A stretch of DNA of 64,000 nt from positions 1 through 64,000 of the forward strand of contig NZ_LIPV01000004.1 in assembly GCF_001418255.1 (NCBI RefSeq), in the 5' to 3' direction. The DNA is from Thiomonas bhubaneswarensis. GTDB taxonomy: Bacteria; Pseudomonadota; Gammaproteobacteria; Burkholderiales; Burkholderiaceae_C. Position numbers and translations under genes: made by a program. The notes beneath the pieces were generated by a model. The model was not told where the DNA came from and made no database searches. It worked only from the letters and a program-made list of their open reading frames with translations. Positions 28,531-37,154 of this stretch are shown here, piece by piece. The number at the start of each line of letters is the position of its first letter. Position 1 is the stretch's first letter.

Positions 28531-28770
28531 TATCACCGGACGTGTGCGGCAAAGAGCCGGGCGGCGGTCGACGCCGAAACAGTGCTGGGGGCCGATGCAC
28601 GCGTTTCGTGCTGCTCGAGCGTGAGCGCGACCTGAACGACAAGGAATGCACTGCATGCAGGTCGGCTCATTTACATTTGCAGACATATATCGAGTTGATT
28701 GTGTGCAAAACTGAATCGAACCGTTTTGGCGTTTCTCACGAACCACCCTCGCCTATTGCTGGAGGCTGTG

Positions 28771-28983
28771 ATGCGCAACATTCGCTATCTGGGCTGGCTT
28801 CCTCCGGTCGGCACCTTGATCGGCCCGCTGCTGCACAACGCCGTGCATCCCTTCATCCTCGGCATGCCCTTCGTCCTGGGCTGGATCGTGGTGTGGCTGC
28901 TGCTGACCACGCCCATCATGGCGCTGGTGTACTGGCTCGATCCCGCCAATCGCCGCGACGGTGATGCAGGAGATCGGCCGTGA
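28771..28983 (+). CDS. DUF3311 small membrane protein
   Basis: 70 residues with two hydrophobic segments (about 8-28 and 32-55; MPFVLGWIVVWLLLTTPIMA) and a Pro-rich, charged C-terminus. DUF3311 proteins are usually encoded directly before sodium/solute symporters and are thought to be small accessory subunits. Here the stop overlaps the GTG start of the symporter by 4 bp, so coupled translation is likely. GGAGG lies 5 bp before the ATG. It is too small for functional assignment on its own. Confidence 0.85.
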   Translation: MRNIRYLGWLPPVGTLIGPLLHNAVHPFILGMPFVLGWIVVWLLLTTPIMALVYWLDPANRRDGDAGDRP

Positions 28984-30455
28984 AAATCGCCCTCGTCCTG
29001 ATCGGTCTGATGACGGCCTTCGCGCTGTGGCTGGGCATCCGCGCGCGGCACGGCCACACGATGCATCTGGAGCAGTGGACGGTGGCGGGTCGCGGCTTCG
29101 GTTCGGTGTTCGTGTTCCTGCTGCTGGCCGGCGAGATCTACACCACCTTCACCTTCCTCGGCGCTTCGGGCTTCGCCTATGGCCTCGGAGGGCCTGCGTT
29201 CTACATCATCGCTTACGGCTCGCTTGCCTACACCCTCTCCTACTACGTCATGCCGCCGGTGTGGCGCTATGCGCGCGAGCACAAGCTCATCAGTCAGCCC
29301 GACTACTTCCGCACGCGCTATGCCAGTCCTTCGCTCGGCGTGTTGGTGGCCGTGGTCGATATCATCGCCCTCATCCCCTATCTGGTGCTGCAGTTCAAGG
29401 GGCTGGGCATCATCGTGCACGCGGCCAGCTACGGCGCCATCGACAACGCCGTGGCGATCTGGATCGGTGCGGTGGTCGTGACCATCTATGTGATGGTGTC
29501 CGGCGTGCGCGGCTCGGCCTGGACTTCGGTGGTCAAGGACATCGGCATTCTCGCCGTGGTCATCTTTCTCGGCATCTACCTGCCAACGCACTATTTCGGC
29601 GGCATCGAGGCCATGTTCCGCGACATCGACACGGCCCGACCGGCTTTCCTTGCGCTGCCCGAGCATGGGCAAAGCGTGTCGTGGTTCATTTCCACCGTGG
29701 GTCTGAGTGCCCTGGGATTTTTCATGTGGCCGCATTCCTTCGCCGCTATCTACACCGCGCGCAGCGAACGCACCCTGCGCAAGAACGCGGTGGTGCTGCC
29801 GCTGTACCAACTGGTACTGCTGTTCGTCTACTTCGTCGGCTTTACTGCGCTGCTCAAGGTGCCGGGGCTCAAGGGGCCGGACATCGACTTGGCGCTGTTC
29901 CACATCGCCACTGCCACGTTCTCGCCGGCGGTGGTGGGGATCATCGGAGCCATCGGCGTGCTCACCGCCCTGGTGCCAGGCTCGCTCATCATGATGAACG
30001 CCGCCACGCTGCTGGCGCACAACTTCTACCGCCTGCTGCACAGGGGCTGTAACGACGCCCAGGTGGCGCGCACCGCCAAGGGCCTGGTGCCGGTGGTTGC
30101 GCTGGTGGCCGTGGGTTTCACGCTGCATGGCGGCGCCACCATCGTCGCGCTGCTGCTGATGGGCTACAGCTTCGTCACGCAGTTGTTTCCCTCACTGCTG
30201 CTGAGTCTGTCCGGCCGCAACCGGGTGACGGCGCCGGGCGCCTTCGCCGGCATCGTCGCCGGTGTGGCGACGGTGGCCCTGTTCAGCCTCGAGCACCTGT
30301 CGCTCGGCAAACTGCTGCCCGCCCTGCCGAGCGCCGTGGCCGACCTGAACGTGGGCATCGTCGCCCTGGCGCTGAACATCGTCGTCATGCTGGTCGTCAG
30401 CGCGCTGACGCGAGGTCAGCAGGCGGTTCGTGCCAGCGAGCAACCGGCGGGCTGA
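28980..30455 (+). CDS. Sodium:solute symporter (SSS family)
   Basis: 491 residues with about 13 hydrophobic helices. Family signs are the N-terminal WTVAGRGFGSVFVFLLLAGEIYTTFTFLGASG and the Na+-site region LSALGFFMWPHSFAAIYTARS. The substrate is probably a small carboxylate or amino-acid derivative. The following amidohydrolase suggests an N-acylated amino acid or similar amide. The start is GTG, overlapping the DUF3311 gene by 4 bp. Both lie inside a segment bounded by inverted repeats, which suggests the transport-plus-hydrolase unit moved as a block. Confidence 0.9.
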   Translation: MKIALVLIGLMTAFALWLGIRARHGHTMHLEQWTVAGRGFGSVFVFLLLAGEIYTTFTFLGASGFAYGLGGPAFYIIAYGSLAYTLSYYVMPPVWRYAREHKLISQPDYFRTRYASPSLGVLVAVVDIIALIPYLVLQFKGLGIIVHAASYGAIDNAVAIWIGAVVVTIYVMVSGVRGSAWTSVVKDIGILAVVIFLGIYLPTHYFGGIEAMFRDIDTARPAFLALPEHGQSVSWFISTVGLSALGFFMWPHSFAAIYTARSERTLRKNAVVLPLYQLVLLFVYFVGFTALLKVPGLKGPDIDLALFHIATATFSPAVVGIIGAIGVLTALVPGSLIMMNAATLLAHNFYRLLHRGCNDAQVARTAKGLVPVVALVAVGFTLHGGATIVALLLMGYSFVTQLFPSLLLSLSGRNRVTAPGAFAGIVAGVATVALFSLEHLSLGKLLPALPSAVADLNVGIVALALNIVVMLVVSALTRGQQAVRASEQPAG

Positions 30456-30516
30456 CGAGCTTATCGAGCAGGACGTCATCGACACGTCACTCACCTTTGT
30501 TTTGGGACGGACCGCC

Positions 30517-31713
30517 ATGCAACTCATCGACTCCATCGTGACCGAATCGCCCGCGCTCAAGGCGCTGCGCCGCGACCTTCACGCTCACCCGGAACTGTGC
30601 TTCGAGGAGCGGCGCACGTCGGACCTGGTGGCGGAGCGGCTGCGATCGTGGGGGGTGGATGTGTACCGCGGCTTCGGGCGGACGGGGGTGGTCGGGGCGA
30701 TCCGCGGGCGCGACGGGGGGCAAAGCGGGCGCATGGTCGGCCTGCGCGCCGACATGGACGCGCTCCCGGTGACCGAACTCAACACCTTCGGCCACGCCAG
30801 CCGGCATTCCGGCAAGATGCACGCCTGCGGCCACGACGGCCACACCGCGATGCTGCTGGCCGCGGCGCAGCACCTGGCGCGCACGCGCGATTTCGACGGC
30901 ACCGTGGTGTGCATCTTCCAGCCGGCGGAGGAGGGCGGCGGCGGCGCGCGCGAAATGATCAAAGACGGCCTGTTCGACAAGTTTCCGGTGCAGGCGGTGT
31001 TCGGCATGCACAACTGGCCCGGTCTGCCGGCCGGGCATTTCGCGGTCAAGGCCGGGCCGGTGATGGCGTCGAGCAACGAGTTCCGCATCCGGCTCAAGGG
31101 CAGGGGCGCGCATGCCGCGATGCCCGACTTGGGGCTAGACCCGGTGCCGGCGGCCTGCCAGATGGTCCAGGCGTTCCAGACCGTGGTCACCCGCAACCGC
31201 CCGCCGCTCGATCCGGCGGTGATTTCGGTGACCATGATCCACACCGGCGAGGCGAGCAACGTCGTTCCCGAATTCGCCGAGATCGAGGGCACGGCGCGCA
31301 CCTTCACAACCGGGACGCTCGACCTGATCGAAACGCGGATGCGCGACATCGCCACGCACACGGCCGCGGCATTCGGCGTCGAGTGCGACTTCGAGTTCCG
31401 GCGCAACTACCCGCCGACGATCAACCACGCGGCCGAGGCCGAGTTCGCCCGGGGGGTGATGGTCGAGACGGTCGGCGCGGACGCGGTGCACGAGTTCGGT
31501 CCGTCGATGGGGGCCGAGGACTTCGCCTACATGCTCCAGGCCCGGCCGGGGGCGTACCTGATCATTGGCAATGGCGAAGGCGGGCACCGCGACCCCGGAC
31601 ACGGCGCCGGGCCATGCACCCTGCACAACCCGAACTACGACTTCAACGACGACCTGATCCCGCTCGGCGGAACCTTCTGGGTGCGGCTGGCGACGGCGTG
31701 GCTGGCGCGCTGA
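30517..31713 (+). CDS. M20D-family amidohydrolase (hippurate/N-acyl-amino-acid hydrolase type)
   Basis: 398 residues. A dinuclear metal-dependent amidohydrolase. It begins with LRRDLHAHPELCFEE (16-30). The metal ligands are in GLRADMDALPV (Asp79 region) and MHACGHDGHTAM (Cys104, His106), then FQPAEEGGGGA with the catalytic Glu pair and MHNWPGLPAGHFAV. A dimerisation lid domain follows in the middle, and SMGAEDFAYM holds the last metal ligand region. It is complete. The neighbouring importer suggests it cleaves the imported compound. A 60-bp stretch near its 5' end is duplicated at 28462. Confidence 0.93.
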   Translation: MQLIDSIVTESPALKALRRDLHAHPELCFEERRTSDLVAERLRSWGVDVYRGFGRTGVVGAIRGRDGGQSGRMVGLRADMDALPVTELNTFGHASRHSGKMHACGHDGHTAMLLAAAQHLARTRDFDGTVVCIFQPAEEGGGGAREMIKDGLFDKFPVQAVFGMHNWPGLPAGHFAVKAGPVMASSNEFRIRLKGRGAHAAMPDLGLDPVPAACQMVQAFQTVVTRNRPPLDPAVISVTMIHTGEASNVVPEFAEIEGTARTFTTGTLDLIETRMRDIATHTAAAFGVECDFEFRRNYPPTINHAAEAEFARGVMVETVGADAVHEFGPSMGAEDFAYMLQARPGAYLIIGNGEGGHRDPGHGAGPCTLHNPNYDFNDDLIPLGGTFWVRLATAWLAR

Positions 31714-31777
31714 TCGGCCCCGGCTGCCATGCGCGCTACGCGGTGGCGTCGCCCGGAGTTGTAGGGAAAATATGTAG

Positions 31778-31808
31778 GGAAAATAGGGTCAGGTCTATCT
31801 TCGTAGCA
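31778..31808 (-). repeat. Right inverted repeat of the 3.4 kb cassette
   Basis: It pairs with 28397-28427 (28 of 31 bases). Just outside the core, GTAGGGAAAATA occurs twice in tandem (31761-31785), mirroring the tandem copies beside the left repeat. No clear direct target duplication flanks the pair. No transposase lies between the repeats, so any mobility would need a helper in trans. Confidence 0.85.
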
Positions 31809-31853
31809 TGTCGACGCAAATGTCGCGAATGCACCCCCGCCCCCATCAACCCA

Positions 31854-33059
31854 TCACTGCATCACCGCCGCAATCGACTTGGCAACGTAGTCCACGTTGT
31901 GCAAATTGATCGCCGCCACGCAGATCCGTCCGGTGGACACGCCGTACACCCCGAATTCGGTGCGCAGGCGCTCCATTTGGGCGGCGGACAGCCCTGAGTA
32001 GCTGAACATGCCTTTCTGCCGAGTGATGTAGGACAGGTCGCCCTTCACGCCGGCGGCGGCGAGTTTTTCCACCAGGGTGCTGCGCATGGCGCGGATGCGC
32101 TCGCGCATGCCCGCGAGTTCCTGTTCCCACTGCGCGCGCAGTTCGGGCGACGACAGCACCGTGGCGACGATCTGCGCGCCGTGGGTGGGCGGGTTGGAGT
32201 AGTTGCTGCGGATGACGCGCTTGATCTGCGACAGCACGCGCCCGGCTTCGTCCTTGGTGGCGCACACCACGCTCAGGGCACCCACGCGTTCGCCGTAGAG
32301 CGAGAAGCTCTTGGAGAAGGAGGTGGCGACGAAAAAGTCGAGCCCGGCGGCGAGAAACTGCTGGATGACGGCGCCGTCTTCGGCGATGCCTTCGCCGAAG
32401 CCCTGATAAGCCATGTCGAGGAAGGGCACGAGGTCGCGCGCCTTGAGGGTGGCGATCACCTGGTTCCACTGCGCCGGGCTGATGTCGTAGCCGGTGGGGT
32501 TGTGGCAGCAGGCGTGCAGCACGACGATGGTGCCCGCGCTAGCGGCGTTCAGCGCGGCCAGCATGGCGTCGAAGTTCACGCCCTGCTGGGCAGCGTCGTA
32601 GTAGGGATAGGTGCCGACGCTGAAGCCCGCGGCTTCGAACAGGGCGCGGTGGTTTTCCCAGCTCGGATCGGAGATCAACACCCTCGCGTCGGGGTTGATG
32701 CGCTTGAGAAAGTCGGCACCCACCTTCAGCCCGCCGGTGCCGCCCAGGCCTTGCACCGTGGCGATGCGGCCCGAGGTCACGGCCTCGTGGTTGGCGCCGA
32801 ACACCAGGCCCTGCACCGCCTTGTCGTAGGCGGCGATGCCGTCGATGGGCAGATAGCCGCGCGGCTTGGGTGCCTGCATGAGTTGCGCTTCGGCGGCCTT
32901 GACGCAGGCCAGCAGCGGCAGCTTGCCGTCGGCGTCGGTGTAGACGCCGATGCCCAGGTTGACCTTGTTGGGATTGGGGTCAGCAGCAAATTGTTCGTTC
33001 AGGCCGAGGATGGGATCGCGCGGGGCCATTTCCACGCGGGAAAAAAGCGACTGGGTCAT
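31854..33059 (-). CDS. tyrB: Aromatic/aspartate aminotransferase (TyrB/AspC family)
   Basis: 401-residue class I aminotransferase, subgroup I-alpha. Motifs are NLGIGVYTDADGKLPLL, HACCHNPTGYDIS, and the PLP lysine in SFSKSFSLYGERVGAL (about 256-258). The substrate-carboxylate arginine lies near the C-terminus (STGRICVAAINLHN). The family moves amino groups between glutamate and aromatic keto acids or oxaloacetate, and so could finish the phenylalanine and tyrosine steps started by pheA and tyrA upstream. Aspartate versus tyrosine preference cannot be told from sequence. It is divergent from uvrB; the start at 33059 fits the conserved N-terminus. Confidence 0.93.
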   Translation of the reverse strand: MTQSLFSRVEMAPRDPILGLNEQFAADPNPNKVNLGIGVYTDADGKLPLLACVKAAEAQLMQAPKPRGYLPIDGIAAYDKAVQGLVFGANHEAVTSGRIATVQGLGGTGGLKVGADFLKRINPDARVLISDPSWENHRALFEAAGFSVGTYPYYDAAQQGVNFDAMLAALNAASAGTIVVLHACCHNPTGYDISPAQWNQVIATLKARDLVPFLDMAYQGFGEGIAEDGAVIQQFLAAGLDFFVATSFSKSFSLYGERVGALSVVCATKDEAGRVLSQIKRVIRSNYSNPPTHGAQIVATVLSSPELRAQWEQELAGMRERIRAMRSTLVEKLAAAGVKGDLSYITRQKGMFSYSGLSAAQMERLRTEFGVYGVSTGRICVAAINLHNVDYVAKSIAAVMQ

Positions 33060-33194
33060 GGGAGGAGTGGGTGAGGTAACGGGAAAACCGGGCTTGCGGG
33101 ACAATAAAGGCCGCAGAGAACCACGAGTTTACGCCCCGTGCCCGTTCTGACGTTGCGCCGTACAGACGGCATTTCCAAACTCCACCCTTCGCCC

Positions 33195-35288
33195 ATGTCC
33201 GCACCGCAATCCGTCCCGTCGCTCGACCCGGACAAGTTCGTCAGCTTTCCCGGCTCGCCGTTCCGTCTGTACCAGCCGTATCCGCCGGCGGGTGACCAGC
33301 CCACGGCCATCGCCCAGCTCGCCGAAGGCGTGGGCGACGGGCTGAGCTACCAGACCCTGCTGGGCGTGACGGGCTCGGGCAAGACTTACACCATGGCCAA
33401 TGTGATTGCCCGCATGGGGCGCCCGGCCATTGTGTTTGCGCCCAACAAGACGCTGGCGGCGCAGCTCTACAGCGAATTCCGCGAGTTCTTTCCGAAAAAC
33501 GCGGTGGAGTATTTCGTCAGCTATTACGACTATTACCAGCCCGAGGCCTATGTGCCGCAGCGCGATCTGTTCATCGAGAAGGACAGCGCGATCAACGAGC
33601 ACATCGAGCAGATGCGGCTGTCGGCGACCAAGAGTCTGCTGGAGCGGCGCGACGTGGTGATCGTGGCCACCGTGAGCGCGATTTACGGCATCGGCAACCC
33701 GGCGGACTATCACGCCATGATTCTCACCGTGCGCACCGGCGACCGCATGGGCCAGCGCGACGTGATTGCGCAACTGGTGCGCATGCAGTACCAGCGCAAC
33801 GAGGTGGACTTCACCCGCGGCACCTTCCGCGTGCGCGGCGACCGCATCGACATCTTTCCGGCCGAGCACGCCGAGCTGGCCGTGCGTATCGAGCTTTTCG
33901 ACGACGAGATCGAGTCGCTCAGCCTGTTCGACCCGCTCACGGGCGTGGTGCGGCAGAAGATCCCGCGTTTCACCATCTACCCCAGCTCGCACTACGTCAC
34001 GCCGCGCGAGAAAGTGCTCGAAGCCGCCGAGAGCATCAAACAGGAGCTGCGTGAGCGGGTGAAGGAACTCACCGGCATGGGCAAGCTGGTCGAGGCGCAG
34101 CGGCTGGAACAGCGCACCCGCTTCGATCTGGAAATGCTCACCGAAATCGGCCATTGCAAGGGCATCGAGAACTACTCGCGCCATCTCTCGGGCGCCGCGC
34201 CGGGCGAACCGCCGCCCACGCTGGTGGACTACCTGCCGCCCGATGCCATCATGTTTCTCGACGAGAGCCATGTTCTCATCGGGCAGTTCAACGGCATGTA
34301 CAACGGCGACCGCGCGCGCAAACAGACCCTGGTGGAGTACGGCTTTCGGCTGCCCTCGGCGCTGGACAACCGGCCGCTGAAATTTGCCGAATTCGAGCGC
34401 AAGATGCGGCAGGCGATCTTCGTCTCGGCGACCCCCGCTGATTACGAGGAGCAGCACGCCGACCAGGTGGTGGAGCAGGTGGTGCGGCCCACGGGGCTGG
34501 TCGATCCGCAACTGGAGGTGCGCCCGGCCACCAGCCAGGTGGACGACGTGCTGGGCGAAATCCGCCTGCGTGTCGAGAAGGGCGAGCGCGTGCTCATCAC
34601 CACCCTGACCAAGCGCATGGCCGAGCAGCTCACCGACTACCTCGACGAGAACGGGGTGAAGGTGCGCTATCTGCACTCCGACATCGACACCGTGGAGCGC
34701 GTGGAAATTTTGCGCGACCTGCGGCTGGGCACCTTCGACGTGCTGGTGGGCATCAACCTGCTGCGCGAGGGGCTGGACATCCCCGAGGTCTCGCTGGTGG
34801 CCATTCTGGATGCGGACAAGGAGGGCTTTCTGCGCTCCACCCGCTCGCTAATCCAGACCATAGGCCGCGCGGCGCGCAATGTGAACGGCATGGCGATTCT
34901 GTACGCCGACCGCATCACCGATTCGATGCGCCGCGCCATCGACGAAACCGAGCGCCGCCGCGCCAAGCAGATCGCCTTCAACGCCGAACATGGCATCACG
35001 CCCAAGGCTTTGAACAAATCGGTGCGCGACCTGATCGACGGTGTGGTGCAGACCCCGGGCAAGGGCTTGCGCGCGGGCAGCGTGGAGCGTGAAATCGCGG
35101 AACTGCAGATCGACAACGCGCAGGACGTGGCCCGCGAGATCAAGCGCCTGGAAAAGCGCATGATCGAACATGCGCGCAATCTCGAATTCGAGCAGGCCGC
35201 GCGGGTGCGCGACCAACTCGGGCTGCTGCGACAGCGGGTGTTCGGCGGCGGTGACGACCACGACACCGACGCGCAGCAAAGCGCCTGA
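33195..35288 (+). CDS. uvrB: Excinuclease ABC subunit B
   Basis: 697 residues. It verifies DNA damage and hands it to UvrC in nucleotide excision repair. Walker A is [14 protein letters not shown] (Lys63). The beta-hairpin [12 protein letters not shown] follows, then the DESH box in [12 protein letters not shown], helicase motifs V-VI ([32 protein letters not shown]) and the C-terminal UVR coiled coil ([28 protein letters not shown]). The start at 33195 matches the family; an earlier ATG at 33138 is possible. No LexA box was found in the intergenic region. Confidence 0.98.
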   Translation: MSAPQSVPSLDPDKFVSFPGSPFRLYQPYPPAGDQPTAIAQLAEGVGDGLSYQTLLGVTGSGKTYTMANVIARMGRPAIVFAPNKTLAAQLYSEFREFFPKNAVEYFVSYYDYYQPEAYVPQRDLFIEKDSAINEHIEQMRLSATKSLLERRDVVIVATVSAIYGIGNPADYHAMILTVRTGDRMGQRDVIAQLVRMQYQRNEVDFTRGTFRVRGDRIDIFPAEHAELAVRIELFDDEIESLSLFDPLTGVVRQKIPRFTIYPSSHYVTPREKVLEAAESIKQELRERVKELTGMGKLVEAQRLEQRTRFDLEMLTEIGHCKGIENYSRHLSGAAPGEPPPTLVDYLPPDAIMFLDESHVLIGQFNGMYNGDRARKQTLVEYGFRLPSALDNRPLKFAEFERKMRQAIFVSATPADYEEQHADQVVEQVVRPTGLVDPQLEVRPATSQVDDVLGEIRLRVEKGERVLITTLTKRMAEQLTDYLDENGVKVRYLHSDIDTVERVEILRDLRLGTFDVLVGINLLREGLDIPEVSLVAILDADKEGFLRSTRSLIQTIGRAARNVNGMAILYADRITDSMRRAIDETERRRAKQIAFNAEHGITPKALNKSVRDLIDGVVQTPGKGLRAGSVEREIAELQIDNAQDVAREIKRLEKRMIEHARNLEFEQAARVRDQLGLLRQRVFGGGDDHDTDAQQSA

Positions 35289-35320
35289 ACCAGTGCTTTG
35301 GCGACCCGGAGGAGACGACC

Positions 35321-36562
35321 ATGCCAACCTCGAACCACCCCGCAAACCCTCCGCGCCGACAGACCCTGCGCTGGCTCGGCGCGGGCCTGGGCAGCACGGC
35401 GCTTGCCGCCTGTGGCGGCGGGGCGGTGCTGGTTTTGGGCGAGAGCCCCGCAGGCGCGGCATCGGGTCCGTTGTCGGCCGATACCCAGCCCAGGGTGAAG
35501 CTCACGGTCAGCATCGTCGCCAGCGGTCTGTCGCGCCCCTGGGCTTTGGTCTTCCTGCCCGATGGCCGCATGCTGGTGACCGAACGCACCGGGGCGCTGC
35601 GCATCGTGTCGATGGACGGCAAGGCGTCGGCGCCCATCCGTGGCGTGCCTGCAGTGGACGCCCGGGGGCAGGGCGGGCTGCTCGATGTGGCGCTCGACCC
35701 GGCCTTCGCCAGCAACCGCCGCGTCTACCTCAGCTATGCCGAGGCGGGCAGCGGCGCTGATGCCGGGCGCAATGGCACGGCCGTGGCCCGCGGCGTGTTG
35801 TCGGCCGACGGGGCGAGCCTGACTGATGTGCAGGTGATTTTCCGCCAGACGCCCAAGATCGACAGCACGGCGCATTTCGGTTCTCGGCTGGTGTTCGCGC
35901 CGGACGGCACGCTGTTCGTCACCCTGGGCGACCGTTACAGCCAGCGCGACGCCGCGCAGGATCTCTCCAACACCCTCGGCAAGGTGGTGCGCATCCGGTC
36001 TGACGGCAGCGTGCCGCCGGACAATCCCTTCGTCGGCCGCGCCGGGGTTCGCGAGGAGATCTGGAGCTACGGCCACCGCAATGTGCAGGGCGCGGCGCTG
36101 CACCCGGTGACGGGCGAACTGTGGACCCACGAGCACGGCCCGCAGGGCGGAGACGAGGTCAACATCACCCGCGCCGGTCGCAACTACGGCTGGCCGAAGA
36201 TTTCCTATGGCTGCGAATACGGTGCCCCGGTGGGCAACTGCCCGCCGGTGGGCGGCGCGACCAGCGCGCCCGGCATGGAGCAGCCGGTGACGTACTGGGT
36301 GCCGACTTCCATCGCCCCCTGCGGCATGGCGTTTTACACCGGCAGTCTGTTTCCGTCGTGGCGCGGCAATCTGTTCGTGGGCGCACTGGCGGGTCAGGCG
36401 CTGTGGCGACTGCAACTCGATGGCGACCGGGTGGTGGCGCGCGAGGCCCTGCTGGCCGATCTGGGCGAGCGCATCCGCGACGTGCGCGAGGGACCCGACG
36501 GCGCGCTCTACCTCATTTCCGACGGCGCTTCGGCCAAGATGTACCGGGTGCAGCCGGTGTGA
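35321..36562 (+). CDS. PQQ-dependent soluble aldose sugar dehydrogenase-like protein
   Basis: 413 residues. The export signal with RRQTLRWLGAG and a possible lipobox (TALAAC, about 26-31) suggests a periplasmic protein, perhaps lipid-anchored. The rest is a six-bladed propeller of the soluble glucose/sorbosone dehydrogenase family. Landmarks are SGLSRPWALVFLPDGRMLVTER, GQGGLLDVALDP with its conserved LDV, FVTLGDRY, and WTHEHGPQGGDEVN followed by GRNYGWPKISYG. Such enzymes oxidise sugars with PQQ in the periplasm. Actual PQQ use is inferred from family membership; no pqq genes are in the window. Confidence 0.88.
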   Translation: MPTSNHPANPPRRQTLRWLGAGLGSTALAACGGGAVLVLGESPAGAASGPLSADTQPRVKLTVSIVASGLSRPWALVFLPDGRMLVTERTGALRIVSMDGKASAPIRGVPAVDARGQGGLLDVALDPAFASNRRVYLSYAEAGSGADAGRNGTAVARGVLSADGASLTDVQVIFRQTPKIDSTAHFGSRLVFAPDGTLFVTLGDRYSQRDAAQDLSNTLGKVVRIRSDGSVPPDNPFVGRAGVREEIWSYGHRNVQGAALHPVTGELWTHEHGPQGGDEVNITRAGRNYGWPKISYGCEYGAPVGNCPPVGGATSAPGMEQPVTYWVPTSIAPCGMAFYTGSLFPSWRGNLFVGALAGQALWRLQLDGDRVVAREALLADLGERIRDVREGPDGALYLISDGASAKMYRVQPV

Positions 36563-36611
36563 TGATGGCGCCGCTGCGGCGTTAAGATCGACCTGCAACA
36601 AGGAGCACTCG

Positions 36612-37154
36612 ATGTCCAGAGCCTACGCCTTCGACCCGCCGCACTACACCTATGACGACTACAAGCTGTGGGAAGGTCGCTGGGAGCTGATCGGCGGCAC
36701 GGCGCATGCCATGTCGCCGGCGCCGTCGCTGTCGCACCAGGCGGTGAGCAACAAGATTGCCTGGCAGCTGGAAAACGTTCTTAGCGATTGCCCCGAATGC
36801 CGCGCCCTGCTGCCGGTGGACTGGCGCATCAGCGACGATACCGTGGTGCAACCGGACAACCTGGTCGTCTGCCATCCGGTGGAGGGCGCTTACCTCACCC
36901 GTGCGCCGGAACTGGTGTTCGAGATTCTCTCCAAGTCCACCGCGTTCAAGGACCAGAACGCCAAGTTCACCATCTACGAGACCGAGGGGGTGCGCTACTA
37001 CGTCATGGTGAACGTGGAAGACCGCGTCTGCAAGGTCTTTCACCTGCGCGAGGGGCGCTACGTCAAGCTCGCCGATGCGGTGGATGAAACGGTGAGTTTT
37101 GAACTGAGCAAATGCCGCATCGCTTTCGACTTCAGCCTGATCTGGCCGCGTTGA
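36612..37154 (+). CDS. Uma2-family (DUF820) putative restriction-like nuclease
   Basis: 180 residues. The fold is of the PD-(D/E)XK type: VVQPDNLVVCH gives the active-site Asp region, and APELVFEILSKST followed by DQNAKFTIYETEGVRYYVMV gives Glu and Lys. The N-terminal WELIGGTAHAMSPAPSLSHQAVSNKI is characteristic. Members are often multicopy and of unknown role. A single AAGGAG lies 6 bp before the ATG. Its last 23 bp overlap the 3' end of the convergent histidine-kinase gene. Confidence 0.85.
   Translation: MSRAYAFDPPHYTYDDYKLWEGRWELIGGTAHAMSPAPSLSHQAVSNKIAWQLENVLSDCPECRALLPVDWRISDDTVVQPDNLVVCHPVEGAYLTRAPELVFEILSKSTAFKDQNAKFTIYETEGVRYYVMVNVEDRVCKVFHLREGRYVKLADAVDETVSFELSKCRIAFDFSLIWPR

Larger units (their letters stand above)
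28266..28770. other. Non-coding junction region left of the symporter cassette
   Basis: 505 bp without an intact gene. It holds, in order, the phaZ upstream region, the left inverted repeat (28397-28427), two tandem copies of TGACCCCGTTTTCCG (28414-28443), and a broken amidohydrolase fragment (28449-28530). An AT-rich stretch around 28665-28725 is the likely cassette promoter. TTGATT at 28694 is a possible -35. Confidence 0.6.

Noticed and set aside
28346-28964. Extended plus-strand frame joining the amidohydrolase fragment to the DUF3311 region
   Set aside because: It has no start signal, covers the phaZ antisense and the broken fragment, and runs in a different frame from the real DUF3311 gene.
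28380-31825. Target-site duplication around the inverted-repeat cassette
   Set aside because: GACGCA occurs on both sides but at different distances from the repeat ends, so it is not a true flanking duplication.
33060-33194. LexA/SOS box before uvrB
   Set aside because: CTG and ACAG strings occur, but not in the CTGT-N8-ACAG spacing.
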